DNA of 40,542 nt, taken from the NCBI RefSeq assembly GCF_902489365.1, contig NZ_CABTZR010000016.1:1-40542 (forward strand), read 5' to 3'. The position numbers and the translations under genes were made by a program. The notes under the pieces are model-generated. The model saw nothing but the letters and a program-made list of their open reading frames with translations, was not told the DNA's origin and ran no database searches. Numbering within the stretch: position 1 is the stretch's first letter; each line of letters opens with the position of its first letter. The DNA comes from an uncultured Corynebacterium sp. (GTDB lineage Bacteria; Actinomycetota; Actinomycetes; Mycobacteriales; Mycobacteriaceae). Shown here piece by piece: positions 10,416 to 18,587 of this stretch.

Positions 10416-11612
10416 TTAGTTGTCCTTGTTGAGCTGGTTGCGCAACTGGTCAAAATAATCGCGCGCGCTCTGCGGCTGGTTGTTACCCTGCGGCGGGGCC
10501 GGGAAGCCCGAGAACTGACCAAAGCCCTGGCCCTGCTGTGCGTTCTGCACCTTTTCCTGAGCCTGTTGCTGTGCGCGCTGCGCCTGCTCCATCAGCTCAG
10601 CATCGCGGCGGGCACGCTCATCGCGCTCGCGGCGCTCCTGCTCCTCACGGCGGCGACGCTCAGCAGCGGCGTTCTCGCGGCTGTGCTTTGCTTCGCCGGC
10701 CGGCACCTTCGGTTTCGGGGCATCATTAATAGCGTTAGTGGACAGCAAAGTATCGCGCATACCGCCGAAGAGATCCTGCATGCCGCCCGGATTAGACGGC
10801 ATGTACAGCACATTGGTGTGGGCGCGGTCGGCTACGTCCACCATGGCGTCGAGGTACTGGGAGACCAGCATGAGGGTCTCGGGGTTCTCCTGCACGCCGG
10901 CAGCACGCAGCAGCTCATACTGCTGGGCAATACCTTCGACGATCTCCTTTCGCTGGTCAGCCACACCGCGACCCTGCAGTTTCTTAGCCTCGGCCGCACC
11001 CTCGGCTTCCTTGACCACGCGGATCTTCTCGGCCTCCGCCTGGGCAACGGCCGCCTCGCGCTCACGCTGCGCCGCGTTAATGGAGTTCATGGACTCACGC
11101 ACGCGGGCATCCGGGCGAATATCGGTAACCAAGGTATTGACGAAGTTCCAGCCGTAGGCGGCCATGTTATCGCGCAGGGACATCGCCACGTTGCGGGCAA
11201 TAGTGTCCTTGGAAGAGAAAGAATCGTCCAGGTTCATATTTGCCACCGAGGAACGAACGTTGTCCTGAACGTAGGCCACGATCTGCTGTTCGTGGTTGGA
11301 CAGGGTGTAGAAAGCCTGACGCTCGCTGCCCTGGACTACTTCGTACTGCACGGCAACCGGGATCTGGACGAAGACGTTGTCCTTGGTCTTGGTTTCCACC
11401 ATGACATCGAGCTGACGAATCTGCAGGCTGATCTTGGCGCGCACGCGGTCGACATAGGGCAGCTTGAAGTGCAAGCCTGCGTGAGCCACGGTCACGAACT
11501 TACCCATGCGCTCAATGATGGCGGCTTCCTTCGTCCGGACGATGTAGAAACCGTCGAAGGCGGTGGCAATAATAAGTAGGAGAATCACGCCAATGACGAT
11601 GAGACCGCCCAT
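10416..11612 (-). CDS. SPFH/Band-7 (stomatin/prohibitin-like) membrane protein
   Basis: 398 residues with an N-terminal membrane segment (MGGLIVIGVILLLIIATAF) followed by the SPFH domain (KEAAIIERMGKF, PYVDRVRAKISL, VMVETKTKDN), then a long Ala/Glu/Arg coiled coil (AAQREREAAVAQAEAEKIR) and a charged C-terminal region ending in a Gln/Pro/Asn-rich tail. Proteins of this family form membrane-bound oligomers that organise membrane microdomains or regulate proteases; the particular role here is unknown. ATG 11612 is chosen over an in-frame upstream ATG (11660) because of Shine-Dalgarno AGAAAGGAT 6 bases upstream and because it places the membrane segment at the N-terminus. Single-gene unit. Confidence 0.9.
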   Translation of the reverse strand: MGGLIVIGVILLLIIATAFDGFYIVRTKEAAIIERMGKFVTVAHAGLHFKLPYVDRVRAKISLQIRQLDVMVETKTKDNVFVQIPVAVQYEVVQGSERQAFYTLSNHEQQIVAYVQDNVRSSVANMNLDDSFSSKDTIARNVAMSLRDNMAAYGWNFVNTLVTDIRPDARVRESMNSINAAQREREAAVAQAEAEKIRVVKEAEGAAEAKKLQGRGVADQRKEIVEGIAQQYELLRAAGVQENPETLMLVSQYLDAMVDVADRAHTNVLYMPSNPGGMQDLFGGMRDTLLSTNAINDAPKPKVPAGEAKHSRENAAAERRRREEQERRERDERARRDAELMEQAQRAQQQAQEKVQNAQQGQGFGQFSGFPAPPQGNNQPQSARDYFDQLRNQLNKDN

Positions 11613-11717
11613 AGGCTTATCCTTTCTGCTCGGTTTAGATTTTCCTAACCAGTGTGCCACACGGTGACCGCCGCCACTCGGCGAGGGAGACTACTCCCCG
11701 AGCCCACACGGAGCCCC

Positions 11718-12968
11718 TTAACGCTCGTCGGCCGCTCGGAAGAGCTCACCCAAAATCCCCGCGCCGTCCTCACTAATCCCGTTGTGCTGGAAGCGGTTGG
11801 TCACCACTGGGCGCAGGTCGCGGTAGGTCTCCCCTGTAGCCAGAGAATCCTCGAAGGGCACGAAGATATCGTCGAGGTAGATGGCGGCGGAGGCGGTCAC
11901 GGGGGCGTCGGCAAGCGCAGAGGCGTCATACGGAGAGCTCGCCCACTCGTGGGCGGCGAGCTCCTCGGCGGCCTGCTTGAAGGGGCGCAGCGCCGGATCC
12001 TCATCGAATTGCCAGGGGAAGATGTGCTCACCGGTCAGATAGGTGCCATCCTCGGCGAACTCGGGGAACTCCTCACGCACGCGGTGCGCCGCCCAGCCGG
12101 TGACGGCCTGGTCGCCGACGCCGCCGTAGATAGATTCATGGATGGCCGCATACAGCGGGCCAGCCTGGAAGCTCACGCGCTGCCCCACGTCGTTGAGGAA
12201 GTCCGAACGCAAGCGCTTTTCGCCGTTCACCGTCCGGAAAGGCTCCTCCAGCAGGTAGCCCAAAGAATCGAAGCCAGTGCCGCGCCCCAGCTCAATTCCG
12301 ATGGTGCGGAAGCGGCGCGAAGACAGGCGCTCCCCTGTCGGCAGCAGCTCCTCCGAGTTGTCTAGGTGGTGGAGGATTTCCTCGATGCGCCCTTGTGCCC
12401 ACGGGAACTGGGCATAGAAGCGTTCGTGGCGGACCTTGAGCTTGGCAAAAGTGGTGCGGTAGAGATCATCCGCGCCCTTGGTCAGGGTGGGCAGTCCACC
12501 AGTGAGGAAGGCGCGCCCGATGGAATCAGGGAACATCGAGGCATAGGCGGTGATGATGAAGCCGCCGAAGGATTGGCCGAAGAGAACCCAGGATTCCTCA
12601 CCGAGGTGCTCGCGCAGGCGCTCGGCATCGCGCACGATATTCTCTTGCCGCAGCTGCGCCAGACGCGCTGCGCTGCGATCCTCAGCCGGGCTGAGCTCGT
12701 CAATGCGGTGGCTGCGCCCAGTGCCGCGCTGGTCCATGAGGATCCAGCGATAGCGCTCCAGGCCCTTCCCGATGAGCCCTGAGGCACCCGTCGGCCGCGG
12801 CGCCGGAAAACCCGGCCCGCCCTGGTTATAGAGCAGCGCCGGGTAATTCTCACCGCCCGGCGGGATGATTTCCCGAGCGTAGAGCTCGAACTCCCCCGCG
12901 GCGGGATTGTCATAGTCCCAGGGGACGGTGATGGTGTGTTCCTTAATGGTGTGGCCGAAGCGTTTCAT
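11718..12968 (-). CDS. Alpha/beta hydrolase, S33 proline iminopeptidase-like
   Basis: 416-residue serine hydrolase. It shows YNQGGPGFP (oxyanion-hole region), MDQRGTGRS before the elbow, and the nucleophile elbow GQSFGG with Ser133. The C-terminal part has a YLDDIFVPFEDS segment and an RFQHNG His, the usual positions of the acid and base in S33 prolyl aminopeptidases. The predicted role is release of N-terminal proline (or other residues) from short peptides in the cytosol. Its ATG lies 4 bases after the stop of the activase gene, making it the last gene of the pyruvate formate-lyase operon, although no metabolic link is obvious. Longer than the roughly 310-residue bacterial Pip; it resembles the 400-plus-residue class. 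Confidence 0.88.
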   Translation of the reverse strand: MKRFGHTIKEHTITVPWDYDNPAAGEFELYAREIIPPGGENYPALLYNQGGPGFPAPRPTGASGLIGKGLERYRWILMDQRGTGRSHRIDELSPAEDRSAARLAQLRQENIVRDAERLREHLGEESWVLFGQSFGGFIITAYASMFPDSIGRAFLTGGLPTLTKGADDLYRTTFAKLKVRHERFYAQFPWAQGRIEEILHHLDNSEELLPTGERLSSRRFRTIGIELGRGTGFDSLGYLLEEPFRTVNGEKRLRSDFLNDVGQRVSFQAGPLYAAIHESIYGGVGDQAVTGWAAHRVREEFPEFAEDGTYLTGEHIFPWQFDEDPALRPFKQAAEELAAHEWASSPYDASALADAPVTASAAIYLDDIFVPFEDSLATGETYRDLRPVVTNRFQHNGISEDGAGILGELFRAADER

Positions 12969-12972
12969 GCTT

Positions 12973-13842
12973 CTAGTAGACCACGAAACCTTCCTTGCGG
13001 AACACCTCGCGGATAGCTTCGACGTCTTCCGGCTTCGGCGGCTTCGTATCCTCCAGGGTGTACGGGTAGCCCAGCTCGTGCCACTTGTCCGCGCCCATGT
13101 TGTGGAAGGGCAGCACCTCGACGCGCTCGACGTTGCTCTTCCAGCGGGAGACGATCCTGGCTACGTTGGCGACGTTTTCGGGGCCGTCGGTAAGCCCCGG
13201 CACCACCACGAAGCGGATCCAGACCGGTTTGCCGATGGCATTGAGGCGATCCCCAAAGTCGATCGTCGGCTGCAATTCACGCCGGGTGACCTTCTTATAG
13301 GTCTCCTCGTCACCGGACTTGACGTCCAGCAGCACCAAATCGATATTGTCCAGGTCTTCATCACGCAGGCGCGCGCCGAGGTAGCCCGAGGTGTCGATCG
13401 TGGTGTGGATGCCTGCATCGTGAACTTCCTTGAGCAGGCGCCGCGCGAAGGCGATCTGGAAGAGCGGCTCACCACCAGAGATGGTCAGTCCACCCCCAGA
13501 AGCCTTGAAGACGGGCTTATAACGCTTGATGCGCTTGACCACATCCTCGATGCGCTCCAAAGTGCCGACCTTCATCTCCATGGTGTCGGGATTGTGGCAA
13601 TACTGGCAGCGCAACGGGCACCCGGACATGAACATGGTCATGCGTGTTCCGGGGCCATCAACAGCCGTCACCAGCTCCCAGGAGTGCACGAGCGCGACAT
13701 CGCCGGAGCGGCGGGCCTGCATCAACTCCGAGCGGGTGTAGCCGTCGAGGTCGTTGTCCGTTCCTAAACCGGCGGCGGCACCGCGCACCTTTTCCCCTTC
13801 TTCCGGAGAAAGACGCACGACGCCGGTAATGCCATCTGCCAT
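12973..13842 (-). CDS. pflA: Pyruvate formate-lyase activating enzyme (radical SAM)
   Basis: Cleaves S-adenosylmethionine with a [4Fe-4S] cluster and abstracts hydrogen from the radical glycine of pyruvate formate-lyase. The radical SAM motif CxxxCxxC is present as SGCPLRCQYCHNPD with Cys75, Cys79 and Cys82, followed by the GGE-type SAM-binding motif (SGGEPLFQ) and a VVPGLTDG segment seen in PflA. At 289 residues it is about 40 longer than E. coli PflA; the extra residues are N-terminal and precede HSWELVTAVDGPGTR, the normal family start. The ATG directly follows the stop of the glycyl-radical cistron (TAAATG), so translation is probably coupled. Its natural target here must be the small separate subunit. 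Confidence 0.93.
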   Translation of the reverse strand: MADGITGVVRLSPEEGEKVRGAAAGLGTDNDLDGYTRSELMQARRSGDVALVHSWELVTAVDGPGTRMTMFMSGCPLRCQYCHNPDTMEMKVGTLERIEDVVKRIKRYKPVFKASGGGLTISGGEPLFQIAFARRLLKEVHDAGIHTTIDTSGYLGARLRDEDLDNIDLVLLDVKSGDEETYKKVTRRELQPTIDFGDRLNAIGKPVWIRFVVVPGLTDGPENVANVARIVSRWKSNVERVEVLPFHNMGADKWHELGYPYTLEDTKPPKPEDVEAIREVFRKEGFVVY

Positions 13843-14094
13843 TTAGGAGCCCTGGTGGAAGGTACGGGAGATGACGTCGAGCTGCTGCTCGCGGGTGAGC
13901 TTCACAAAGTTCACCGCGTAGCCGGAAACACGGACCGTGAGGTTCGGGTACTTCTCTGGGTGCTCAACGGCGTCCTCCAGGGTGGACTTGTCCAGGACGT
14001 TGATGTTGGCGTGGTAGAGGCCTGAGTCCATGTTGTTGGCGGTGCGGTTGGCCTTCATGGTGGCGAGGCGCTCGTCGAAAGTGGGGGTTGCCAT
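13843..14094 (-). CDS. Stand-alone glycyl-radical domain of a split pyruvate formate-lyase (GrcA/YfiD-like)
   Basis: 83 residues. The last 50 match the C-terminal glycyl-radical domain of pyruvate formate-lyase, including HPEKYP and the radical motif RVSGYAV with Gly58 as the predicted radical site. The first 30 residues (MATPTFDERLATMKANRTAN and on) have no counterpart in E. coli PflB. The ATG has Shine-Dalgarno AAGGAG 8 bases upstream and follows the large-subunit stop by 35 bases. In E. coli a similar protein (YfiD/GrcA) is a spare part that rescues an oxygen-cut enzyme. Here the neighbouring large protein lacks its own radical domain, so this one is predicted to be an obligatory subunit. 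Confidence 0.93.
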   Translation of the reverse strand: MATPTFDERLATMKANRTANNMDSGLYHANINVLDKSTLEDAVEHPEKYPNLTVRVSGYAVNFVKLTREQQLDVISRTFHQGS

Positions 14095-14129
14095 GATGTG
14101 TTCTCCTTGGGAAGTGGTGTGGAAGTGGT

Positions 14130-16223
14130 CTATTCGGAATCCATAATGAAGCCGGCGTCGAGGACACCCACCAGGTTGGTGATGCGCTCCTCCGGGGTGC
14201 GGCCCAATCCGGATGGGGTGATGGTGTTGGTCAGCGAGATGCCATCGAGGGCATCCTTGTAGTCCAACTTGCCCACCGACAGCATGGAGGCGACCATGCC
14301 GTGGTTATCCGCGCCGTTCTCCGGGTTAGCGCCCGGGGCGAACGGGGTGCCTGCCTCGTGGCCGGACGGGAAGGCGCCGGTGGCCTTGCCGTAGACCACG
14401 TTGGAGGTAATGGTCAGCACCGACTGGGTCGGAATGGCGTTGCGGTACATCGGGATGGCCTTAATCTTCGCCATGACGGTGTGAACGATGGTGGCGGCGA
14501 TGTCATCGGCGCGGTCATCATCGTTTCCGTAGAAGGGGAAGTCACCTTCCGTCTTGTAGTCCACGATCAGACCGGTCTCATCGCGCACCGGGTAGACCTT
14601 GGCGTACTTAATGGCGGAAAGCGAGTCAGCCACGATGGACAGGCCGGCGATACCGCAGCCCATGGAGCGCACGATATCGGAATCGTGCAGCGCCATCTCG
14701 ATGGCCTCGTAGGCGTACTTGTCGTGGCAGTAGTGGATGATGTTGAGGGCTTCGACATAGGTGCCGACGACCCAATCCAGCATCTCCTCGTACTTCTGCC
14801 AGACCTCGTCGAAATCGAGCGGTCCATCGCCCTTGATGGGCTCGTAGCCGTCAACGACCTGCTTGCCGCTGACTTCGTCGCGGCCGCCGTTGATGGCGTA
14901 GAGCAGGGCCTTCGCAGCGTTGACGCGGGCGCCGAAGAACTGCATTTGCTTGCCGACGGCCATCGGGGACACGCAGCACGCAATCGCCGCGTCATCGCCC
15001 CACTGCTCACGAATCTGCTTATCGGACTCGTACTGGATGGACGAAGTCTCAATCGAGATGTGGGCACAGAATTCCTTGTAGCCTTCCGGCAGCCGCGGAT
15101 CCCAGAAGATGGTGATGTTCGGCTCCGGGGACGGGCCCAAGTTAATCAGCGTCTGCAGCAGACGGAAGGAAGTCTTGGTCACCATGTGGCGGCCATCGTC
15201 GCCAAAGCCGGCATCGGACCAGGTTGCCCAGTATGGGTCACCGGAGAAGATCTGGTCATAGTCCTCGGTGCGCAGGAAGCGGACGATGCGCAGCTTGAGC
15301 ACCAGCTGGTCGATGATTTCTTGGGCGTCTTCCTCGGTGATGATGCCCGCGTTCAGGTCGCGCTCGAAGTAGCAGTCGAAGAATGCGGAGAGGCGTCCGA
15401 TGGACATGGCGGCGCCGTCCTGGGACTTGATGGAGGCCAAATAGCCAAAGTAGGTCCACTGCACTGCCTCGTGGGCGGTCTTCGCGGGCTTCGAGATATC
15501 GAAGCCATAGGACTCAGCCATGACCTTGAGTTTCTTCAGGGCCTTGATCTGCTCGGCGTGCTCCTCGCGGTAGCGTGCCCAGTGCTCAGAGAATCCGATA
15601 TCACCGACTGCGTGCTTGGACGCCTCCTTCTCAGCGATGAGATAGTCCACGCCGTAGAGGGCCACGCGGCGGTAGTCACCAATGATGCGGCCACGGCCAT
15701 AGGCATCCGGCAGGCCGGTGATGATGTGGGAGGAACGCGCTGCGCGGATGCGCGGGGTATAGATATCGAAGACGGCGTCGTTGTGCGTCTTACGGTAGCG
15801 GGTGAAGATCTTCTCGATCTCCGGATCGGTTTCCTTGCCGGCTTCCTTAATGGCCTGCTTGACCATGCGCCAGCCGCCGTTGGGCATCATGGCGCGCTTA
15901 AGCGGCGTATCCGTCTGCAGGCCGACGATGACGTCATCGTCCTCGGAGATGTACCCAGCCGGGAAAGCGTCGATATCGCTCGGGGTGTGGGTGTCCACGT
16001 CGAAGATGCGCTTTTGGCGCTCGACGGACAGGTAGTTCTTCTCCAAATGATCCCACACGCGCTGCGTCTTCTCGGTGGGCCCAGCGAGGAAGGAAGAATC
16101 TCCGTCATAAGGGGTGTAGTTGCGCTGGATAAAATCACGAACGTCAATGTTCTCAGTCCACGGGCCGGGCTCAAAGCCCTTCCATGCCTCGAACTGCACA
16201 GACTGTTCCGTTGCGGTGGTCAC
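14130..16223 (-). CDS. pflB: Pyruvate formate-lyase catalytic subunit without glycyl-radical domain
   Basis: Converts pyruvate and CoA to acetyl-CoA and formate. 697 residues from GTG 16223, which has Shine-Dalgarno AAGGGAG 8 bases upstream; an ATG six codons earlier (16241) lacks one. The catalytic pair in ACCVSPM is Cys416-Cys417, almost the same numbering as Cys418-Cys419 of E. coli PflB, and the flanking GKQMQFFGAR, NIIHYCHDKY, GIAGLS and TQSVLTITSNVVYGK blocks are highly conserved, so this is a true pyruvate formate-lyase rather than another glycyl-radical enzyme. The protein stops at DAGFIMDSE, where the E. coli protein runs on into its last 60 or so residues with the RVSGY loop. That domain is the next cistron. 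First gene of the operon. Confidence 0.95.
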   Translation of the reverse strand: MTTATEQSVQFEAWKGFEPGPWTENIDVRDFIQRNYTPYDGDSSFLAGPTEKTQRVWDHLEKNYLSVERQKRIFDVDTHTPSDIDAFPAGYISEDDDVIVGLQTDTPLKRAMMPNGGWRMVKQAIKEAGKETDPEIEKIFTRYRKTHNDAVFDIYTPRIRAARSSHIITGLPDAYGRGRIIGDYRRVALYGVDYLIAEKEASKHAVGDIGFSEHWARYREEHAEQIKALKKLKVMAESYGFDISKPAKTAHEAVQWTYFGYLASIKSQDGAAMSIGRLSAFFDCYFERDLNAGIITEEDAQEIIDQLVLKLRIVRFLRTEDYDQIFSGDPYWATWSDAGFGDDGRHMVTKTSFRLLQTLINLGPSPEPNITIFWDPRLPEGYKEFCAHISIETSSIQYESDKQIREQWGDDAAIACCVSPMAVGKQMQFFGARVNAAKALLYAINGGRDEVSGKQVVDGYEPIKGDGPLDFDEVWQKYEEMLDWVVGTYVEALNIIHYCHDKYAYEAIEMALHDSDIVRSMGCGIAGLSIVADSLSAIKYAKVYPVRDETGLIVDYKTEGDFPFYGNDDDRADDIAATIVHTVMAKIKAIPMYRNAIPTQSVLTITSNVVYGKATGAFPSGHEAGTPFAPGANPENGADNHGMVASMLSVGKLDYKDALDGISLTNTITPSGLGRTPEERITNLVGVLDAGFIMDSE

Positions 16224-16595
16224 TATATTGACTCCCTTCATAGTTCACACGACGCGTAAACACTTAGTCGCAGAAGGGCTGTAGGTGACTTCGATTCACA
16301 GGCAATTCGGTCAACCCGTACGCCACCGAACCCCTCTCTGTAGCCCATAGTAGGGGGAGAAACGCATAACCTCACATCGGCACATGCGTGCCCCACGGCA
16401 CCGAACGGGCTGGTTTTAGCACCACACAGGTCAGCTCTTTCATAGGTAACGACCGTACGGTTGGATGCGGGGGTAAATCACCCCCTGACGTGGCCTTTCC
16501 CACACCTTTCAGGTCACTTCTTGGCCCGTGTCCCCGCCGCCCTCTATTGTTATGCGCAGTATCCTCGTCTCGCCCTTCAGCAAGGAGCTCTTTGC
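16224..16595. other. 372-bp divergent intergenic region (pfl operon / permease)
   Basis: No coding frame recognised. It contains several short symmetric elements: GTGA-N7-TCAC at 16285-16299, a perfect ACCGTACGGT palindrome at 16452-16461, and GGGGGT-N5-ACCCCC at 16469-16485. Any of these could bind regulators of the anaerobic pfl operon or of purine uptake; none matches a consensus I can name with confidence. No clear -10 for pfl was identified. Confidence 0.5.
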
Positions 16596-18518
16596 GTGTC
16601 TGACACCGCCGCTACCGCTAGCCCTGCCACTGCCCCGACTCATCCCGTTGATGTTGTCCCGCCAGCGCCCAAGCTGGCAGCGCTCGGACTCCAGCACGTT
16701 CTCGCTTTCTACGCGGGCGCGGTCATCGTGCCGCTGCTCATCGCCGGTTCTTTGGGCCTTGATGAGGCCACCACGATTCACCTCATCAACGCTGACCTGT
16801 TGACCTGTGGTCTGGCGACGTTGATCCAAGCGGTGGGCGTCGGCAAGCACATCGGCGTCCGCCTTCCCATCATCCAGGGCGTGACCACCACGGCGGTCAG
16901 CCCCATCATTGCCATCGGCATGAGTGCTGGTGACCAGCCACTGCCCACGATTTATGGCGCGATTATTGCTGCCGGTATCTTTACCTTCTTCGCCGCGCCG
17001 GTCTTTGGACGCGTGCTCAAGTACTTCCCGCCGATTGTCACCGGCACCGTACTTTTGGTCATGGGTACGTCGCTGCTGGCGGTTTCTGCCAATGACTTCG
17101 TTAATTACGCGGACGGGGTCCCGTCCGCACGCGATCTGCTCTATGGCTTCGGCACGCTCACCATCATTATCATCGTGCAGCGTTTCTTCCGCGGCTTCCT
17201 GGGTACTCTGTCTGTGCTGCTTGGTTTGGTCATCGGTACTTCCGTGGCCTTCGCACTGGGCGATACGTCCTTTGACGGCGTGCGTGAAGCCGATGCCATC
17301 GGTATGACAACACCTTTCTACTTCGGTATGCCGAAGTTCGACATCATGGCGATTCTTTCCCTCATCATCGTCATGATCATCACCATGGTGGAAACCACCG
17401 GCGATGTCTTCGCCACCGGTGAGATTGTGAAGAAGCGCATCAAGCGCGATGACGTAGTGCGCGCCATTCGCGCCGATGGTCTCTCCACCACCCTTGGTGG
17501 CGTGATGAACTCCTTCCCCTACACCTGCTTCGCGCAGAACGTCGGCCTGGTTCGCCTGACTGGTGTGAAATCCCGCTGGGTAGCTGTGTCCGCAGCGGGC
17601 TTCATGATCATTCTGGGCCTGCTACCTAAGGCCGCAGCTGTTGTGGCGGCTATCCCCTCCCCGGTGCTCGGCGGCGCCTCCCTCGCATTGTTTGCCAACG
17701 TTGCCTGGGCTGGCCTGCAGACCATCGCGAAGGAAGACATTAGTGATGGCCGCAACGCGGCCATCGTCACCACCGCGCTGGGGCTAGCCATGCTCGTCAC
17801 GTTCAAACCGGACGTGGCCACCGCCTTCCCGGAGTGGGCGCAGATTTTCGTCTCCTCCGGAATGTCGATCGGCGCTATCACCGCGATCCTGCTCAACTTG
17901 CTCTTCTTCCATGTCGGCTCGCAGTCTGGCGATGATGTCAGCCGCCTCGACGGCGCCGGCGTCTCGCTCAAGGAGCTCAACGAGATGGACCGCGATAGCT
18001 TCGTCAGCGCGCTGCGCCCGCTCTTCAATAACGAAACTTGGCCGCTCAAAGCTGCCTGGGAGCTGCGCCCCTTCCAGGATGTCAGCCAGCTGCGCGAAGC
18101 AATCCAGGTCACGGTCCTCACCGCCCCCGGCGAGCAGCGCCGTGCCCTGATCCACGACTACCCCGCGATGGATGAGTTGCTGCTGGCTGACTCCGACACG
18201 GCCGCCACCATCTCCGCCGACCGCGGTTCCTTGGCCCTGGATGACCTCGACGATGTCCAAACGCAGCAGCTTATCGACGTATCACATGCCTACCGCGAGC
18301 GCTTCGACATGCCCTTTGTGGCATACCTGGACACCAACGACTCGGCCGATCGCGTCATCGATGCGGGCGTGCGCCGCTTGTCCAACTCGGATGAGCTGGA
18401 ACAGCGCGTGGTCTTGAGCGAAATCATCGAGATTGCCAATGACCGCTTCGATATCCTGCTGGCGGATGCCAACCCTGTGCGGGCTTATTGGGACCGCAAG
18501 TTCACGGAGGTGGAATGA
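16596..18518 (+). CDS. NCS2 purine/urate permease fused to an OHCU-decarboxylase-like domain
   Basis: 640 residues. Residues about 1-450 form a nucleobase:cation symporter-2 permease (many membrane segments; GLQHVLAFYAGAVIVP near the start; GVTTTAVSPI, METTGDVFATGE, NSFPYTCFAQNVGLV, all NCS2 landmarks of the xanthine/urate branch). Residues about 455-630 resemble 2-oxo-4-hydroxy-4-carboxy-5-ureidoimidazoline (OHCU) decarboxylase, the third step from urate to allantoin: ELNEMDRDSFVSAL at the start, YRERFDMPFV and the ANDRFDILL end. However, the family HP and SxxEQ catalytic motifs are not recognisable (DYP and SADRG lie there). The start is GTG 16596 with AAGGAG 8 bases upstream. Fusion is known for this family; activity of the domain is doubtful. 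Confidence 0.88.
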   Translation: MSDTAATASPATAPTHPVDVVPPAPKLAALGLQHVLAFYAGAVIVPLLIAGSLGLDEATTIHLINADLLTCGLATLIQAVGVGKHIGVRLPIIQGVTTTAVSPIIAIGMSAGDQPLPTIYGAIIAAGIFTFFAAPVFGRVLKYFPPIVTGTVLLVMGTSLLAVSANDFVNYADGVPSARDLLYGFGTLTIIIIVQRFFRGFLGTLSVLLGLVIGTSVAFALGDTSFDGVREADAIGMTTPFYFGMPKFDIMAILSLIIVMIITMVETTGDVFATGEIVKKRIKRDDVVRAIRADGLSTTLGGVMNSFPYTCFAQNVGLVRLTGVKSRWVAVSAAGFMIILGLLPKAAAVVAAIPSPVLGGASLALFANVAWAGLQTIAKEDISDGRNAAIVTTALGLAMLVTFKPDVATAFPEWAQIFVSSGMSIGAITAILLNLLFFHVGSQSGDDVSRLDGAGVSLKELNEMDRDSFVSALRPLFNNETWPLKAAWELRPFQDVSQLREAIQVTVLTAPGEQRRALIHDYPAMDELLLADSDTAATISADRGSLALDDLDDVQTQQLIDVSHAYRERFDMPFVAYLDTNDSADRVIDAGVRRLSNSDELEQRVVLSEIIEIANDRFDILLADANPVRAYWDRKFTEVE

Positions 18519-18534
18519 ACGTAGTTCATTCCAC
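18510..18534 (+). terminator. Hairpin overlapping the permease stop codon
   Basis: GTGGAATGAAC, loop GTA, GTTCATTCCAC: an 11-bp perfect stem that includes the TGA stop. No T-run follows, so termination is plausible but not certain; a second hairpin follows 19 bases later. Confidence 0.45.
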
Positions 18535-18552
18535 GAGACGAGGTCACTCGAC

Positions 18553-18575
18553 GTGGGGTGATGAACTCACCCCAC
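18553..18575. terminator. Second hairpin between convergent genes
   Basis: GTGGGGTGA, loop of 5, TCACCCCAC: a 9-bp stem between the permease and the convergent 18588 gene. Without a T-run on either strand it is at best a weak intrinsic terminator; together with the preceding hairpin it may shield the 3' ends. Confidence 0.45.
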
Positions 18576-18587
18576 ACTAGACAAGGG

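Noticed and set aside
14094..14130. Simple sequencing error splitting one pflB gene
   Set aside because: Not favoured: the downstream cistron has a well-spaced AAGGAG site and about 30 residues with no match to the continuous enzyme, so a single indel would not restore a normal protein. Kept as a formal alternative in the findings.
14301..16259. 652-codon open frame antisense to pyruvate formate-lyase
   Set aside because: No recognisable domain or ribosome-binding site; codon bias of the opposite strand in high-GC DNA explains the openness.
16285..16299. GTGA-N7-TCAC as a GlxR/CRP site for pfl
   Set aside because: The half-site spacing is one base too long for the TGTGA-N6-TCACA consensus.
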